NCBI GenBank assembly: GCA_949825025.1
Contig: OX463787.1
Coordinates: forward strand, 19,873,482 to 19,937,481
Direction: 5' to 3'
Source: Siphlonurus alternatus
Taxonomy: Eukaryota; Arthropoda; Insecta; Ephemeroptera; Siphlonuridae
DNA length: 64,000 bases
The translations under genes were made by a program, and so were the position numbers. A model generated the notes under the pieces. That model was not told the origin of the DNA, did not search any database, and saw nothing but the letters and a program-made list of their open reading frames with translations. Of the stretch, positions 1 to 9,713 are shown one piece after another (within the stretch, counting starts at the first letter, position 1; each line of letters starts with the position of its first letter).

Positions 1-450
1 TACTTTAAAAAATTTCATACACTGAAATGAAAAAAATTCTATTTGAACTTTTAGTTATATATTAAAAGTATATTTCTGTTATCAGCTTCTTACTTTTATA
101 AATAAACAAGGACAATGAAAATTGCATGCAAAATAAAAGTAAATAATAAATCACACGTATTACAATAGAACTTTAGGCTAGTCGCAGACAGAATCGCATA
201 ATTTCGCAGCGTATGATAAAAAATTAAGAAACTATGCGATCAGATATGCGCGCGCACACAGCTTCGCATGGTATCGTATGGTATGACATCGTAAGTTTCT
301 CATTTAGAAAAAGTTCTTAATTTTTATCATACGAGGTCATACGATGCGATGCTGTCTGCGAGCAGCCTTACTTTAAAAAAAATCATATACTGAAAATGAA
401 GGAAATTCTATTTAATTTTCTGTTGTACATTAATAGTATATTTCGGTTTA
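1..450. repeat. Diverged direct repeats (1-80, 369-450) flanking a MITE
   Basis: The first 80 bases and bases 369-450 are diverged copies of each other. Both start TACTTTAAAAAA and continue through CATA(C/T)ACTGAAA and a later AGTATATTTC. They bracket the foldback element at 172-369. They may be an old tandem duplication into which the MITE inserted. The left copy starts at the window edge and may extend beyond it. Confidence 0.5.
172..369. mobile_element. Foldback MITE, about 200 bp
   Basis: The left end GTCGCAGACAGAATCGCAT and the inverted right end CTCGCAGACAGCATCGCAT pair. A second inner pair is formed around TATGATAAAAAATTAAGAA and TTCTTAATTTTTATCATA. There is no coding capacity. The arms are about 60 bp with an imperfect loop holding GCGCGCGC. 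Confidence 0.7.
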
Positions 451-924
451 CTATCATTGCAATTAATTTAAGATAGTAAATTATTAAAATAAATCTGTAA
501 AGCAGATGACTATTAATTGGATATTATATTAGAAATCTTCCTGTCTACAAAAAATTACTTTAATTATTTATCAAATAATTGCCAATCAAGTAAAGCCTGT
601 ATTACACGATACAATTTTGCATACAATTTTTCCTTACAAGAAAATTTCATCTCCATACAAACGAATAGATTACAAGTTTTCTTGAAAAGAAAAATTGTAT
701 GTAATAGTTAGAAAATTTTTATCATGTATTACCGGCTTGAGCTATGCCAGACTATAATATTGATTGATTTGAATTATATTCATTTGAAAGTATTTTCAAT
801 TTTTAAAGCAATTCAATTTTTAATACTTTTTAAATATAAGACTGCTTTTTATAAATCAAATATATTTGTAAATATAGGCAAATATTATTTTTTAAAGAAT
901 TATTTCAGTTGTTATATTTTAAGT
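451..924. other. AT-rich sequence, no gene seen
   Basis: Two short open frames here are AT-rich with no recognisable domain. A weak imperfect hairpin lies near 595-712, pairing around TTGCATACAATTTTT and AAAAATTGTATGTAA. Nothing else can be supported. Confidence 0.5.
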
Positions 925-1250
925 CTAGCAATTATTTTATTTTTTATTACAAACAACTGGTTGTACAGGACAACATGGTACACGTCAACATATATTTCAA
1001 TAAACAAAAATAACATACACAAAAAATCATAATACATAAAAAAATCGTTTAACACCAAACTCATCATAAATTTAAGTAAAAAAAAAAAAAAAAAACGAAA
1101 ACAAAATGCGTATAATAATAACACAATTATATAATATAGATTTATATTTAAGACATTCTCAGACATTTTATTCCTTAAAAATTCTTTAACAGAGTAATTC
1201 TTTAACAAAATAATTTTTTTAACATTCCAAGTGATTTTTTTGTCACACGC
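925..1250. repeat. Interspersed repeat, probable retroelement 3' tail
   Basis: It contains AACTGGTTGTACAGGACAAC followed by ATGGTACACGTCA and an A-rich stretch. Very similar blocks occur at 32248-32570 and, in shorter form, at 60125-60250. There the block directly follows (TAA)n runs, as expected for the reverse complement of a 5'-truncated non-LTR 3' end. No coding sequence remains. The family is not recognised. Confidence 0.4.
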
Positions 1251-1344
1251 TATATTTTGCGGAAATACGTTACTCGTTCCCTGATTAAGAATTACAATAT
1301 TTTTTCATATTTTTGAAAGAAGTAGTTCACACTTCTTTTCCGCT

Positions 1345-1741
1345 TTAAGGTAGAGATAACTTCGATCAGCTGTTCGACGTACTCGCCTTTGATTAAAATG
1401 TAAACCTTAGCAAAATCACATTTTTTTTTTTTTTTTTTTTTTATAGAGGCAGATATTAGACCTTAAAAGCCATTGAAAAAGTTTCAAAACAATTTATTTG
1501 CTGATATTTTTAATTAAGTTTTTAGTTTGTCTCTCCATGGGAAAGCTCTTTGCTTGAAATTAAAACATTTAAATTAAAAGAAATCGGCTTGTTAAATTGT
1601 TATGAAATTTTTTCTACGGCTGTTAGGCAATAATATCTACCTTTCCAAAAAATTTCAGAACTTTTGTGAATTTGCTAAGATTAACATGTCAAATGGAGCT
1701 AAAAAAAAAAAAAAAGCTGATGGACATTATCTGTACCTTAA
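1345..1741. mobile_element. TTAA-flanked MITE, family D (copy D1)
   Basis: The ends are TTAA|GGTAGAGATAAC with GATCAGCTG just inside, and CTGTACC|TTAA on the right. The inner arms share the TTAGCAAAATCACA / TGTGAATTTGCTAA inverted pair. Other family D members begin near 14335, 26157, 27871, 28818, 35315 and 56868. TTAA duplication suggests mobilisation by a piggyBac- or Kolobok-type transposase (inference). No transposase is present. Confidence 0.7.
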
Positions 1742-2021
1742 GGGATTTTTTGTTGGTCGTCTCGATCCCCAACTCCCTTGATAATGCTATTGATTTTTAT
1801 GTCTTATCGGTTTCTTTTTTTACAATATAACAATAAGTTACGTGAAATAATTTTGCAGTACAATGTTCAAATAACATACACTGCTTTGATATTTGATATG
1901 AAATTTCACTTGCATTTTAATAGTAAATTAAAATGTAATATGTTGAATAAATGAGAGTGAAATAAATTATATTAATTGAAAATAAAATTGTAGGTGTTTT
2001 ATTTAACAATGGAATCATATA

Positions 2022-2023
<2 letters not shown>

Positions 2024-2100
<77 letters not shown>
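2024..2100. repeat. (TTA)n microsatellite and T-tract
   Basis: About 13 ATT units run into an uninterrupted T run ending exactly where the 1.05 kb element B begins. On the minus strand this reads as the element 3' end, an A-tail, then (AAT)n. The long N/K-rich open frames here are low-complexity artefacts. Confidence 0.9.
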
Positions 2101-2101
<1 letters not shown>

Positions 2102-3145
2102 TGAGACACCACTAGATTGCCCTGGTCATAGGACAGACCCAGCAGTGCCTCGTTTTTTGCCCAACAATGCCCCTTTGGAGTGCCAGACTTTCGGCCACGG
2201 TGAGACCCAGCCTCCACGGAATCACACCCGTAGGACCCGGGTCTATTACCCCGAGCATGACGTACGAATAGTGTCACCGCAGTGACCATCAGCCCCACCG
2301 CGACCGAGCTTTGCACCCTCTCCCCCGACCCACAATCCCCGTCCGCGAGCGCCGTTCACTGTTGTGTTCGGATATTAGCTTTGCTTCACCCACCCGTTTG
2401 GAGAGCCTCACCTTCAGACCGCTGCCTCACCGAAAATATCCATGAGAAGCGTTCGTCATACGAGTGTCAGACCTAGGGGACTACTTCCTGACTGCACGGG
2501 CCACTACGATATATTGGCACCACATCTCCCTGAGCCGGCCGGCTGGTCACCATACACGAAACATAGTTCCCCCCACACAGTGAATACACCACATAGCGCT
2601 CGCGCCCACCCCCCACCCACAAAAACCCCACCCTACGCTGACACGGATGCTCCTGACTTGCGTCAAGTAAGCCACCGTTCCGTCAGCCTGCTGCTCCCAC
2701 TCTGCAGGTTTCTGGTGCACCAATAACCATCCACCCACAGAGTGGAGCACCCACCTCCACTAAAACCACCCTGATGGTAAGGTGGCCGATCCCGCGGACC
2801 TCCCCGCCACTAGGTGCAGCCGGCAAACTGATCACGCCGGCCATCCGGGGACTCCTTCACGCAACCTCCGACAATTGCGCTAGGGACCGTTGCATTTATC
2901 CTCCCATAGTCTGCTGTTAAATTATGAGAGACCCCAGCATTGCCGAGATTTTGCTGCCTAGGTACTCTGAGCTCCGCGGCAGCAGAGAGAGCTCAGGCTC
3001 CATAACCGGTTAGTGGCTATGGACTAAGGGCTGTAATTAAACAACCCCTAGGTGGAGCCCCAAGGGCGCGGTCCCACGCGTCGCGTACGGAACTTTCCCC
3101 ACACAGTGTTTAGCATGAGTCAAGAACAGCCGGGTGCCCTTTATT
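2101..3145 (-). mobile_element. 1.05 kb retroelement-like unit, copy B
   Basis: It starts GTGAGACACCACTAGATTGC and ends near AACAGCCGGGTGCCCTTTAT. It is nearly identical to copy C at 6376-7430, although much of the neighbouring DNA is AT-rich. It is GC-rich and lacks a recognisable reverse transcriptase. Both copies end in a T-tract and (TTA)n, so in minus orientation they look like non-LTR or SINE-like insertions with an A-tail into a TAA microsatellite. It could be a non-autonomous partner of the R4-like element next to it, but the two 3' ends share no obvious sequence. Confidence 0.6.
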
Positions 3146-3198
3146 GCCTCTATTATTATTATTATTATTATTTTTTTTTTTTTTTTTTTTTTTTTTTC
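3146..3198. repeat. (ATT)n and T-tract between elements
   Basis: Seven ATT units plus about 25 T. On the minus strand this is the A-tail and (AAT)n that follow the 3' end of the R4-like element at 3199. Confidence 0.85.
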
Positions 3199-6160
3199 CC
3201 TCAGCATGCCAAAGTTGAAAGTACAGGCTCCATGTAAAACAGAGTATTCCTCATCTAACAACTTCAACAGCTAGAGAAACTCGACCCCGGCGCTCCGCAC
3301 TCTCGTGCAGTAAACTCCAGGGCTGCCTTTTCTATTTTTATGGGTGCACCTCACCCAACCTCCCCATGCGCACGAAGGAGACGAAGAGAGCCCAGCAACA
3401 CTGCCTTCTGCATGGCATCCGCCAGCCGCTCAGCGGATCCATGGCAACCTGGTACTTGCCGAAGCCCAGAGAGTAGTGTGTCAGGCACCCCACCCATCAC
3501 GCCAACCAACAGGACAACAAGTGACACCGAATGTCCCCGGTAGCTTTGTCGCAAGTCCATGACAAGGTCTCGATACTTGTCGCGCTTTTCTGTGTACTTG
3601 TCAGTGATGTTGTGCTCCGCAGGAGCAGAAAATTCAATCACTGTCATGACCTTCTTGCGCTTCTCAAGCAGAACAATGTCTGGCTTGGTAGCATGGAGCT
3701 GGCGAGTGGTAGGGAACGAGTAATTCCAGAAGATCTTCACCTGGTCGTTCTCTACCACTGCCTCTACGTCCCCCGGAGCGAATGGTATGACAGGCGTTTC
3801 GTCAATACCAAAATGGTGCCTTAGGTGGAAATAAAGCACTCTCAATGCAGAATTATGCCGCTCAATGTACAGAGTCCTGGCGTAGAATGAACAGGCAGAG
3901 AGCAGATGCATGGTGGTCTCGGGGAATCGGAAACACGCCCGACACTTGGCATCCAAGTGACGCCCAAACACGACCTGCTGGTACGCAAGGGTCGCAAACA
4001 CACCATCTTGCATCTTGATGATATTGCTCTCAGCCTCAGATGTCAAGCCGGAGGATTGAAGGAAGGCAAAGGTCCGCTCCCTGCTCAGGCCCAAGCTCTC
4101 GATGTTCTTGAAAAACACACTGTGCATGTTCTTCTCCATGTGCCCTTGCATCAGCATCCTACACTCCGCCTCCCACACCCTCTTCTTAGCCACAGCACGA
4201 GGCAACCCTGCGAGATTCTCGCCTGGCCTCGCATCCGGCTGTGCCAAGTCCAGCTCTAACCCAAGGATTTGCGCTGCCCTTTCAGCTGCACTGAACAAAA
4301 ACGCTCCACGTCTGTACAGCTCATGCTGATACACAAGCTGCAAATGGGGATCCACACTCGTTGCTACTCGACAAGCCATCGAGAGAACCATCCGATTGTA
4401 AATGTTCTCCACTCCCAACAAGCCCCTACCCCCCTGCTCACGAGGGAGATAGACCCGCTCTACCGAGGCTCTCTTGTGGTGGCTAAAACTGGAGGACATG
4501 ATCTTCCTCGTGGTGAAATCGAGGTCTCTAAGCTCCATCACGTTCCACTTCATGGCGCCAAACGTGTAGAGCATGACAGGGACAGCAAGCATGTTTGTCG
4601 CATGGATCTTGTTGCGACCCGACAACCTGGAGCCCCAAATCTTCTTCAGGCGTCGGACATACTCGCCACGAAGTGCGGCCTGGCACTTCACAGTATCCTG
4701 AACGTGACTCTCACTCACTCCCAGGTACTTGTACCGCGCTTCGGCATCAAGATGATGAATAATGCTCCCGTCTGTTAACTCAACATCCTCCCTCTCGCCA
4801 TCCACCTTTCCCCGCAGAATGTGCAAAACTGCGCACTTGTTGACTCCTAGCTCCATCCCTGTATCTGATGCATAAGCTTTAACAACCTCAAGTGACTCCT
4901 TGAGCTTGGCTTTGCTCGAACCAAAAATTTTCAGGTCATCCATGAAAAAGGTATGGGTGACCTTATGGTCCCGACATGAGGGTGGGCCAGCCGCATAACC
5001 GTCCTGCAATCTGAGAATCGCAGAAAGAGGCATTTGTGAAATGCAATAGAGCCTAGGGCTAAGAGAGTCCCCTTGGAACACTCCCCTCCTGAACACCACA
5101 TGGTCTGTATAGGCTACCCGGCCTCCAACTCGACACTGGAACCGGGTCCTCCACAGCGGCATCAGGTCCCCGATGCATCTCACAAGGTCCGGATGAACTC
5201 TCAGGATCTCCAGCAGATGTAAAACTAGGCCATGAGACGTCATGTCAAAGGCCTTCCTGAAGTCCACCCAAGCCACCGAGAGGTTCCGCTTGTGCTGGAT
5301 GGCATCTTGACAGACACACCTATCCAAAAGCAGGTTTTCCTTACACCCCTCGTGACCTCGCCTCGCCCCCTTCTGTTCGTGCAACTCCATCCAAACAGGC
5401 TGAATGGAATCGCCCACCATCTCATCTAACACACCAGTGAAGGTCTTATACTGGGTGTTGAGGCAGGTGATTGGTCAGTAATTAGCAGGAATCGACAAGT
5501 CGCCATCCTTGGGGAACAAGCTTGTACGTCCCTCCACTAACCAGGCTGGTATTTCTTCCGTGCCCCGCACCATGGCAGTAAAATGCCTTGCAAGGTGCAC
5601 ATGTACAGCAGTGAGATGCTTCCACCAGAACAAATGGATTTTATCCAATCCCGGTGCTGCCCAGTTGCGCTTTCCCTTGAGGGATTTTGCAACACTCTCA
5701 GCTGTGATATCTGGACACGGAGCCTGGTTAGGTTGCAACCTTCTGCAGAGCCTCCCAAACTCCTTAAGAGCCTGAGATTCTGCGTTGAATGGAGCCTCCA
5801 CCTCGTAAATGCCCGCCCAAAAAGCACGAACAGCTTCCCTCGAAGGAGGATTTTCAGGAGGGGCTGGTCTTTCCCTTTCCAGGAAACGCCTGGTGTCGTT
5901 GAGGAAGACATCGTTGTCCTCCAACCACCGCAGGCGACTCAGCTTTCTCTCCTTCACAGCCTTCATGGTGCGAATACGATCCAGAAACTTCTGTTTTGCT
6001 ACCACCAAAACCGAGAAGCGCAGAGTCTTGTAGGTTTGCCGCATCAAAGCCAACAGATGCTTCATTTTCCGGGAAGCTGGTCTCCCGGAACGAACAAACT
6101 CGACTACACTCTGGATCCTTGACGCACCTCTTCGGGCCTCCAAAATCCTCTCCCAATATA
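3199..6160 (-). mobile_element. R4/Dong-like non-LTR retrotransposon, 5'-truncated
   Basis: A minus-strand retroelement of about 2.96 kb: truncated coding region, roughly 150-base 3' UTR, A-tail and (AAT)n. The protein carries a reverse transcriptase and a C-terminal zinc-knuckle plus restriction-like endonuclease, the architecture of the R2/R4/Dong group. Insertion among TAA repeats matches the known preference of Dong-type elements. The 5' end stops inside the reading frame at (TA)n, so the N-terminal region and 5' UTR are missing. Confidence 0.85.
3351..6158 (-). pseudogene. R4/Dong-type reverse transcriptase-endonuclease, one nonsense codon
   Basis: Seen: a single minus-strand frame interrupted only by TGA at 5475-5477. 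The upstream part ends in ...SIPANY and the downstream part continues PITCL, so the stop falls at the Arg of the conserved NYRPITCL block; CGA to TGA is a one-base transition. Downstream come the RT motifs VDFRKAFD, GVFQGDSLSP and FMDDLKIF (MDD in place of the common ADD). Near the C-terminus are a CRAC...H...C zinc motif, RHNSAL, KPDIVLLEK and VIEFSAP...KYRDL, which fit the restriction-like endonuclease. Known: such proteins perform target-primed reverse transcription. The 3' end at GEVG-stop is intact, but the copy is 5'-truncated and cannot be autonomous. Confidence 0.85.
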
Positions 6161-6161
6161 T

Positions 6162-6234
<73 letters not shown>

Positions 6235-6375
6235 ATATATATATATATATATATATAGAATATATATATTATATTATTATTATATTATAATAATATAATA
6301 TTATTATTATAATATAATAATATTATTATTATTAATAATAATTATTATTATTATTATTATTTTTTTTTTTTTTTT
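6161..6375. repeat. (TA)n and (TTA)n microsatellite with T-tract
   Basis: Long alternating TA interrupted by GAATA, followed by irregular ATT repeats and 15 T. It separates the truncated 5' end of the R4-like element from the 3' end of copy C. Confidence 0.9.
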
Positions 6376-7430
6376 GTGAGACACCGCTAGATTGCCCTGG
6401 TCATAGGACAGACCCAGCTGTGCCTCGTTTTTTCCCCAACAATGCCCCTTTGGAGTGCCAGACTTTCGGCCACGGTGTTGCCCAGCCTCCACGGAATCAC
6501 ACCCGTAGGACCCGGGTGTGATTCGGGTCTATTACCCCGAGCATGACGTACGAATAGTGTCTCCGCAGTGACCATCAGCCCTACCGCGACCGAGCTTTGC
6601 ACCCTCTCCCCCGACCCACAATCCCCGTCCGCGAGCGCCGTTCACTGTTGTGTTCGGATATTAGCTTTGCTTCACCCACCCGTTTGGAGAGCCTCACCTT
6701 CAGACCGCTGCCTCACCGAAAATATCCATGAGGAGCGTTCGTCATACAAGTGTCAGACCTAGGGGACTACTTCCTGACTGCACGGGCCACTACGATATAT
6801 TGGCACCACATCTCCCTGAGCCGGCCGGCCGGTCACCATACACGAAACATAGTTCCCCCCACACAGTGAATACACCACATAGCGCTCGCGCCAACCCCCC
6901 ACCCACAAAAAACCCATCCTACGCTGACACGGCTGCTCCTGACTTGCGTCAAGTAAGCCACCGTTCCGTCAGCCTGCCGCTCCAACTCTGCAGGTTTCTG
7001 GTGCACCAATAACCATCGACCCACAGAGTGGAGCACCCAACTCCACCAAAACCACCCTGATGGTAAGGTGGCCGATCCCGTGGACCTCCCCGCCACTAGG
7101 TGCAGCCGGCAAACTGATCACGCCGGCCATCCGGGGACTCCTTCACGCAACCTCCGACAATTGCGCTAGGGACCGTTGCATTTATCCTCCCATAGTCTGC
7201 TGTTAAATTATGAGAGACCCCAGCATTGCCGAGATTTTGCTGCCTAGGTACTCTGAGCTCCGCGGCAGCAGAGAGAGCTCAGGCTCCATAACCGGTTAGT
7301 GGCTATGGACTAAGGGCTGTAATTAAACAACCCCCAGGTGGAGCCCCAAGGGCGCGGTCCCACGCGTCGCGTACTGAACTTTCCCCACACAGTGTTTAGC
7401 ATGAGTCAAGAACAGCCGGGTGCCCTTTAT
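6376..7430 (-). mobile_element. 1.05 kb retroelement-like unit, copy C
   Basis: This is the second copy of the unit at 2101-3145, in the same orientation, with scattered substitutions and a short insertion repeating GTGATTC/GGGTCT near 6510-6530. It has the same left end GTGAGACACC and the same right end GTGCCCTTTAT. It is bordered on both sides by T-tracts and ATT repeats. No domain is recognised in any frame. Confidence 0.6.
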
Positions 7431-7442
7431 TATTATAATTAT

Positions 7443-7524
<82 letters not shown>

Positions 7525-7530
7525 TATAAT
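7431..7530. repeat. T-tract, (ATT)n, (TA)n
   Basis: ATTATAATTATT, about 30 T, about 15 ATT units and a short TA run. This is the fourth TAA-type tract in 5.5 kb, showing that the retroelement block was built inside one microsatellite. Confidence 0.9.
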
Positions 7531-7899
7531 TTTACGGTGGTAAAATATTTGGGCTTGGAACTCCACTACCGTATATTCTTTAAAACAAAATTGCCGACTA
7601 GATGTTTGGTATCAACTTATCACTAAACTTTTAAAGCTCATAATACTCCTTACCATTAAATAATCCATAAAATAATATTAATATTAATAAATAAATAAAA
7701 CAACCATCAAAATGTACATCAAATAGAAAACAGGAATTTCGATCCTTTTTCGGACTGTTGTTTTTTTAAAAAAGCAGCAACTAATGTACACATATTATAG
7801 CAAGAAAAGGGAGATGATGTTATCACAATAGGTCTGTTCGTAAATAATCAGAAATTATCAATTATAAATGAAGAAATTATGATTCTTATCTTCCTGATA
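7531..7899. other. AT-rich intergenic, nothing recognised
   Basis: No open frame with similarity, no inverted repeats and no splice-bounded exon was seen in this stretch. Confidence 0.5.
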
Positions 7900-8051
7900 T
7901 AGAAGGATCCAGGGGGGGGGGGGGGGCGGGGCCCGAAATTTTGGATTTAACATGGGCAATATAGACATTTCCCCTAATCCAATTTTTTTTAACATTGGCC
8001 TTATGGAGGCAGCCCCTCCCGAAATTTTTTTCTGGATCCGCGCCTGGAAGG
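7900..8051. mobile_element. Small MITE with GGATCCAG ends
   Basis: The left end has AGAAGGATCCAGGGG followed by a G14 run and CCCGAAATTTT. The right end is CTCCCGAAATTTTTTTCTGG then ATCCGCGCCTGG, its inverted partner. It is about 150 bp with no coding capacity. The G-run is a likely assembly or slippage hotspot. Confidence 0.6.
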
Positions 8052-8218
8052 TTCATGAATAATAATTTGTTATTATTTTCTGATCGTGCATGTACGAACA
8101 GAACTAATCAATTTAATTTTAATGCACGCAAGGCGTTTTGTGACGTAACAGGAAGCTGCTCAGATAATTTTTTTACTTTTTTATAATGCTTTGTTAATGC
8201 AACATACTGTATACATAT

Positions 8219-8508
8219 CAAAGTCTTCTACTCGTTGTTAGTAAACAAAGTATTGTTGTGTAATGCATGTCGTGTGAAAGGAAAAACATTGGACGGTTGT
8301 TGATTTAAAAATGTTAACTTATGGAAAATGACCGTTAATTATGAAGTTGAAACTGTTAACTAGCACCAACAATGCAATTACGTTCTCTGCTCTGGTGGCG
8401 AAATTAGGCACTACGTCGTCCCATGTTTAACAATGAAAAAGGCTGCATGCGACAGACATTATAAACAATGGTTTGTTACAACCATTGCAAGTAGAAAACT
8501 TTGCTGTG
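8219..8508. mobile_element. MITE family F, copy 1
   Basis: Imperfect terminal inverted repeats pair AAAGTCTTCTACTCG at the left with CAAGTAGAAAACTTT at the right. The interior CTCTGCTCTGGTGGC is shared with the copy at 17255-17512. It lies about 1.1 kb upstream of the CTL gene 1 promoter. Confidence 0.65.
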
Positions 8509-8518
8509 TTATCCTTGC

Positions 8519-8695
8519 CCGGAATCTATATGCCTAACACTATCTCGTTGCAACAATGAGCTACCTGCTATTTCTGGTGAGTGCAATAATAATTTATTTT
8601 ACCGATTTACAGCTCATAATTGGCTAATTTGAAACAACAGATGGTTCGTTAGTGCATCGAATTTATGGTAGGTAGATAACTCGTTGTTTTGAAAG
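8519..8695. mobile_element. MITE family C, partial copy 1
   Basis: It contains CGTTGCAACAATGAGCTACC then TGCTATTTCTGGTGAGTGC. The same block recurs as inverted arms at 21338-21505, 27374-27535 and 38743-39230. It includes ATG followed six codons later by a consensus 5' splice site. No link to CTL gene 1 is evident. Confidence 0.5.
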
Positions 8696-8740
8696 AGGGA
8701 ATATATCGTTATTCTTTTTTTTATCCATCTTTCGGATTAA

Positions 8741-8961
8741 ACTAAACCTAATCTTACATTTTATTTCCTCTTCACTCAAAGTCAGGATGAAATGAAGACA
8801 AAATTTTCCACATTTTATGCTCAAGAAGGGGAAAAAAAGCGTAATCTTGTCTTTTACCCTCTTTTTTTTTTTCCCTCTAAAATGAGCAAAATAAGAGGAG
8901 AAAAGACGAGAGGAGAGCTTAATAGCGAAGAAAAGATGAAATTTATTTCAACTCGGGTATG
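8741..8961. repeat. Family L repeat, copy 1
   Basis: Shares AAACCTAATCTTACATTTTA, TTCACTCAAAGTCAGGATGA and GCGAAGAAAAGATGAAAT with the copy at 9160-9420 and, inverted, with 32578-32825. Internal complementary GAGGAAAA/TTTTCCTC segments suggest a MITE. Confidence 0.55.
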
Positions 8962-9159
8962 CACTTAAAAGTAAGATTTCAGCAATATTTTATCATATTG
9001 CAGGTTTTAGTAGATAGAAGAAATTCTTTAAATATATCACTGAGAAAATAAAAATAATTATAAGGATGTTGAATAATAAATAATGTTGTTTAATGAGTCC
9101 GATGTTATTTTCCGATTAATTTTTGTTAACATTATAATATCTCTTATAACGTCTTATAA

Positions 9160-9420
9160 ATTACGTCTTCAACTCATCCTTTACACGTCTAAACCTAATC
9201 TTTTTACTTCTAAATCACATCTTATTTCCTCTTCGCTCAAAGTGAGGATGAAATGAAGACAATATTTCTAACATTTTATGTTCAAGAAGAGGAAAAAATA
9301 CGTAATCTCGTCTTTTTCATATCTTTTTTCCTCTAAAATGGTGCAAAATAAGAGGAGATAAAACGAAAGTAGAGTTTAATAGCGAAGAAAAGATGAATAT
9401 CATTTCAACTGGGGCATCTA
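9160..9420. repeat. Family L repeat, copy 2
   Basis: Starts ACGTCTTCAACTCATCCTTT. It is collinear with the copy 400 bp upstream and carries the same GTGAGGATGAAATGAAGACA core. The two copies lie in tandem immediately upstream of the CTL gene 1 promoter. Confidence 0.55.
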
Positions 9421-9619
9421 CACTCCTATTCAACGTAAAATTTCACAATTCCAAGTAATATCTTACCGTACTCGTACTTCGAATGTCATCAATTTAACTT
9501 GTCAAAAATAATGTTACTTTTAATTACCAGACCGTGACTTAAAAACAAGTACATGCATAAATAATTCATATTGTCAAAAATATATTTCCTTGAATCGTTA
9601 TCAATTTCTGATATTCCAA

Positions 9620-9713
9620 GCAACCAATTGCGCACTGCACCCTGGAGGTATAAAAACTACTGAGAGAGACAACAGACGTCACTTCGCTTCAAGGAGACGT
9701 TACTGCTACAAGA
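9620..9713 (+). promoter_or_regulatory. TATA promoter and 5' UTR of CTL gene 1
   Basis: A CCAATTG box lies at 9624-9630 and TATAAAAA at 9649-9656. A start site about 30 bases on would fall near 9680, leaving a short leader before ATG at 9714. The leader includes GACGTCAC. This supports the choice of first exon, which otherwise codes only five residues. Confidence 0.7.

Noticed and set aside
2101..3145. Possible rRNA or tRNA gene in the GC-rich 1.05 kb unit
   Set aside because: No rRNA landmark or tRNA cloverleaf was recognised. A second copy with the same ends and tail type marks it as a mobile element.
3340..6122. Long plus-strand open frames over the R4-like element
   Set aside because: Shadows of the minus-strand reverse transcriptase; no recognisable motifs in the plus-strand products.
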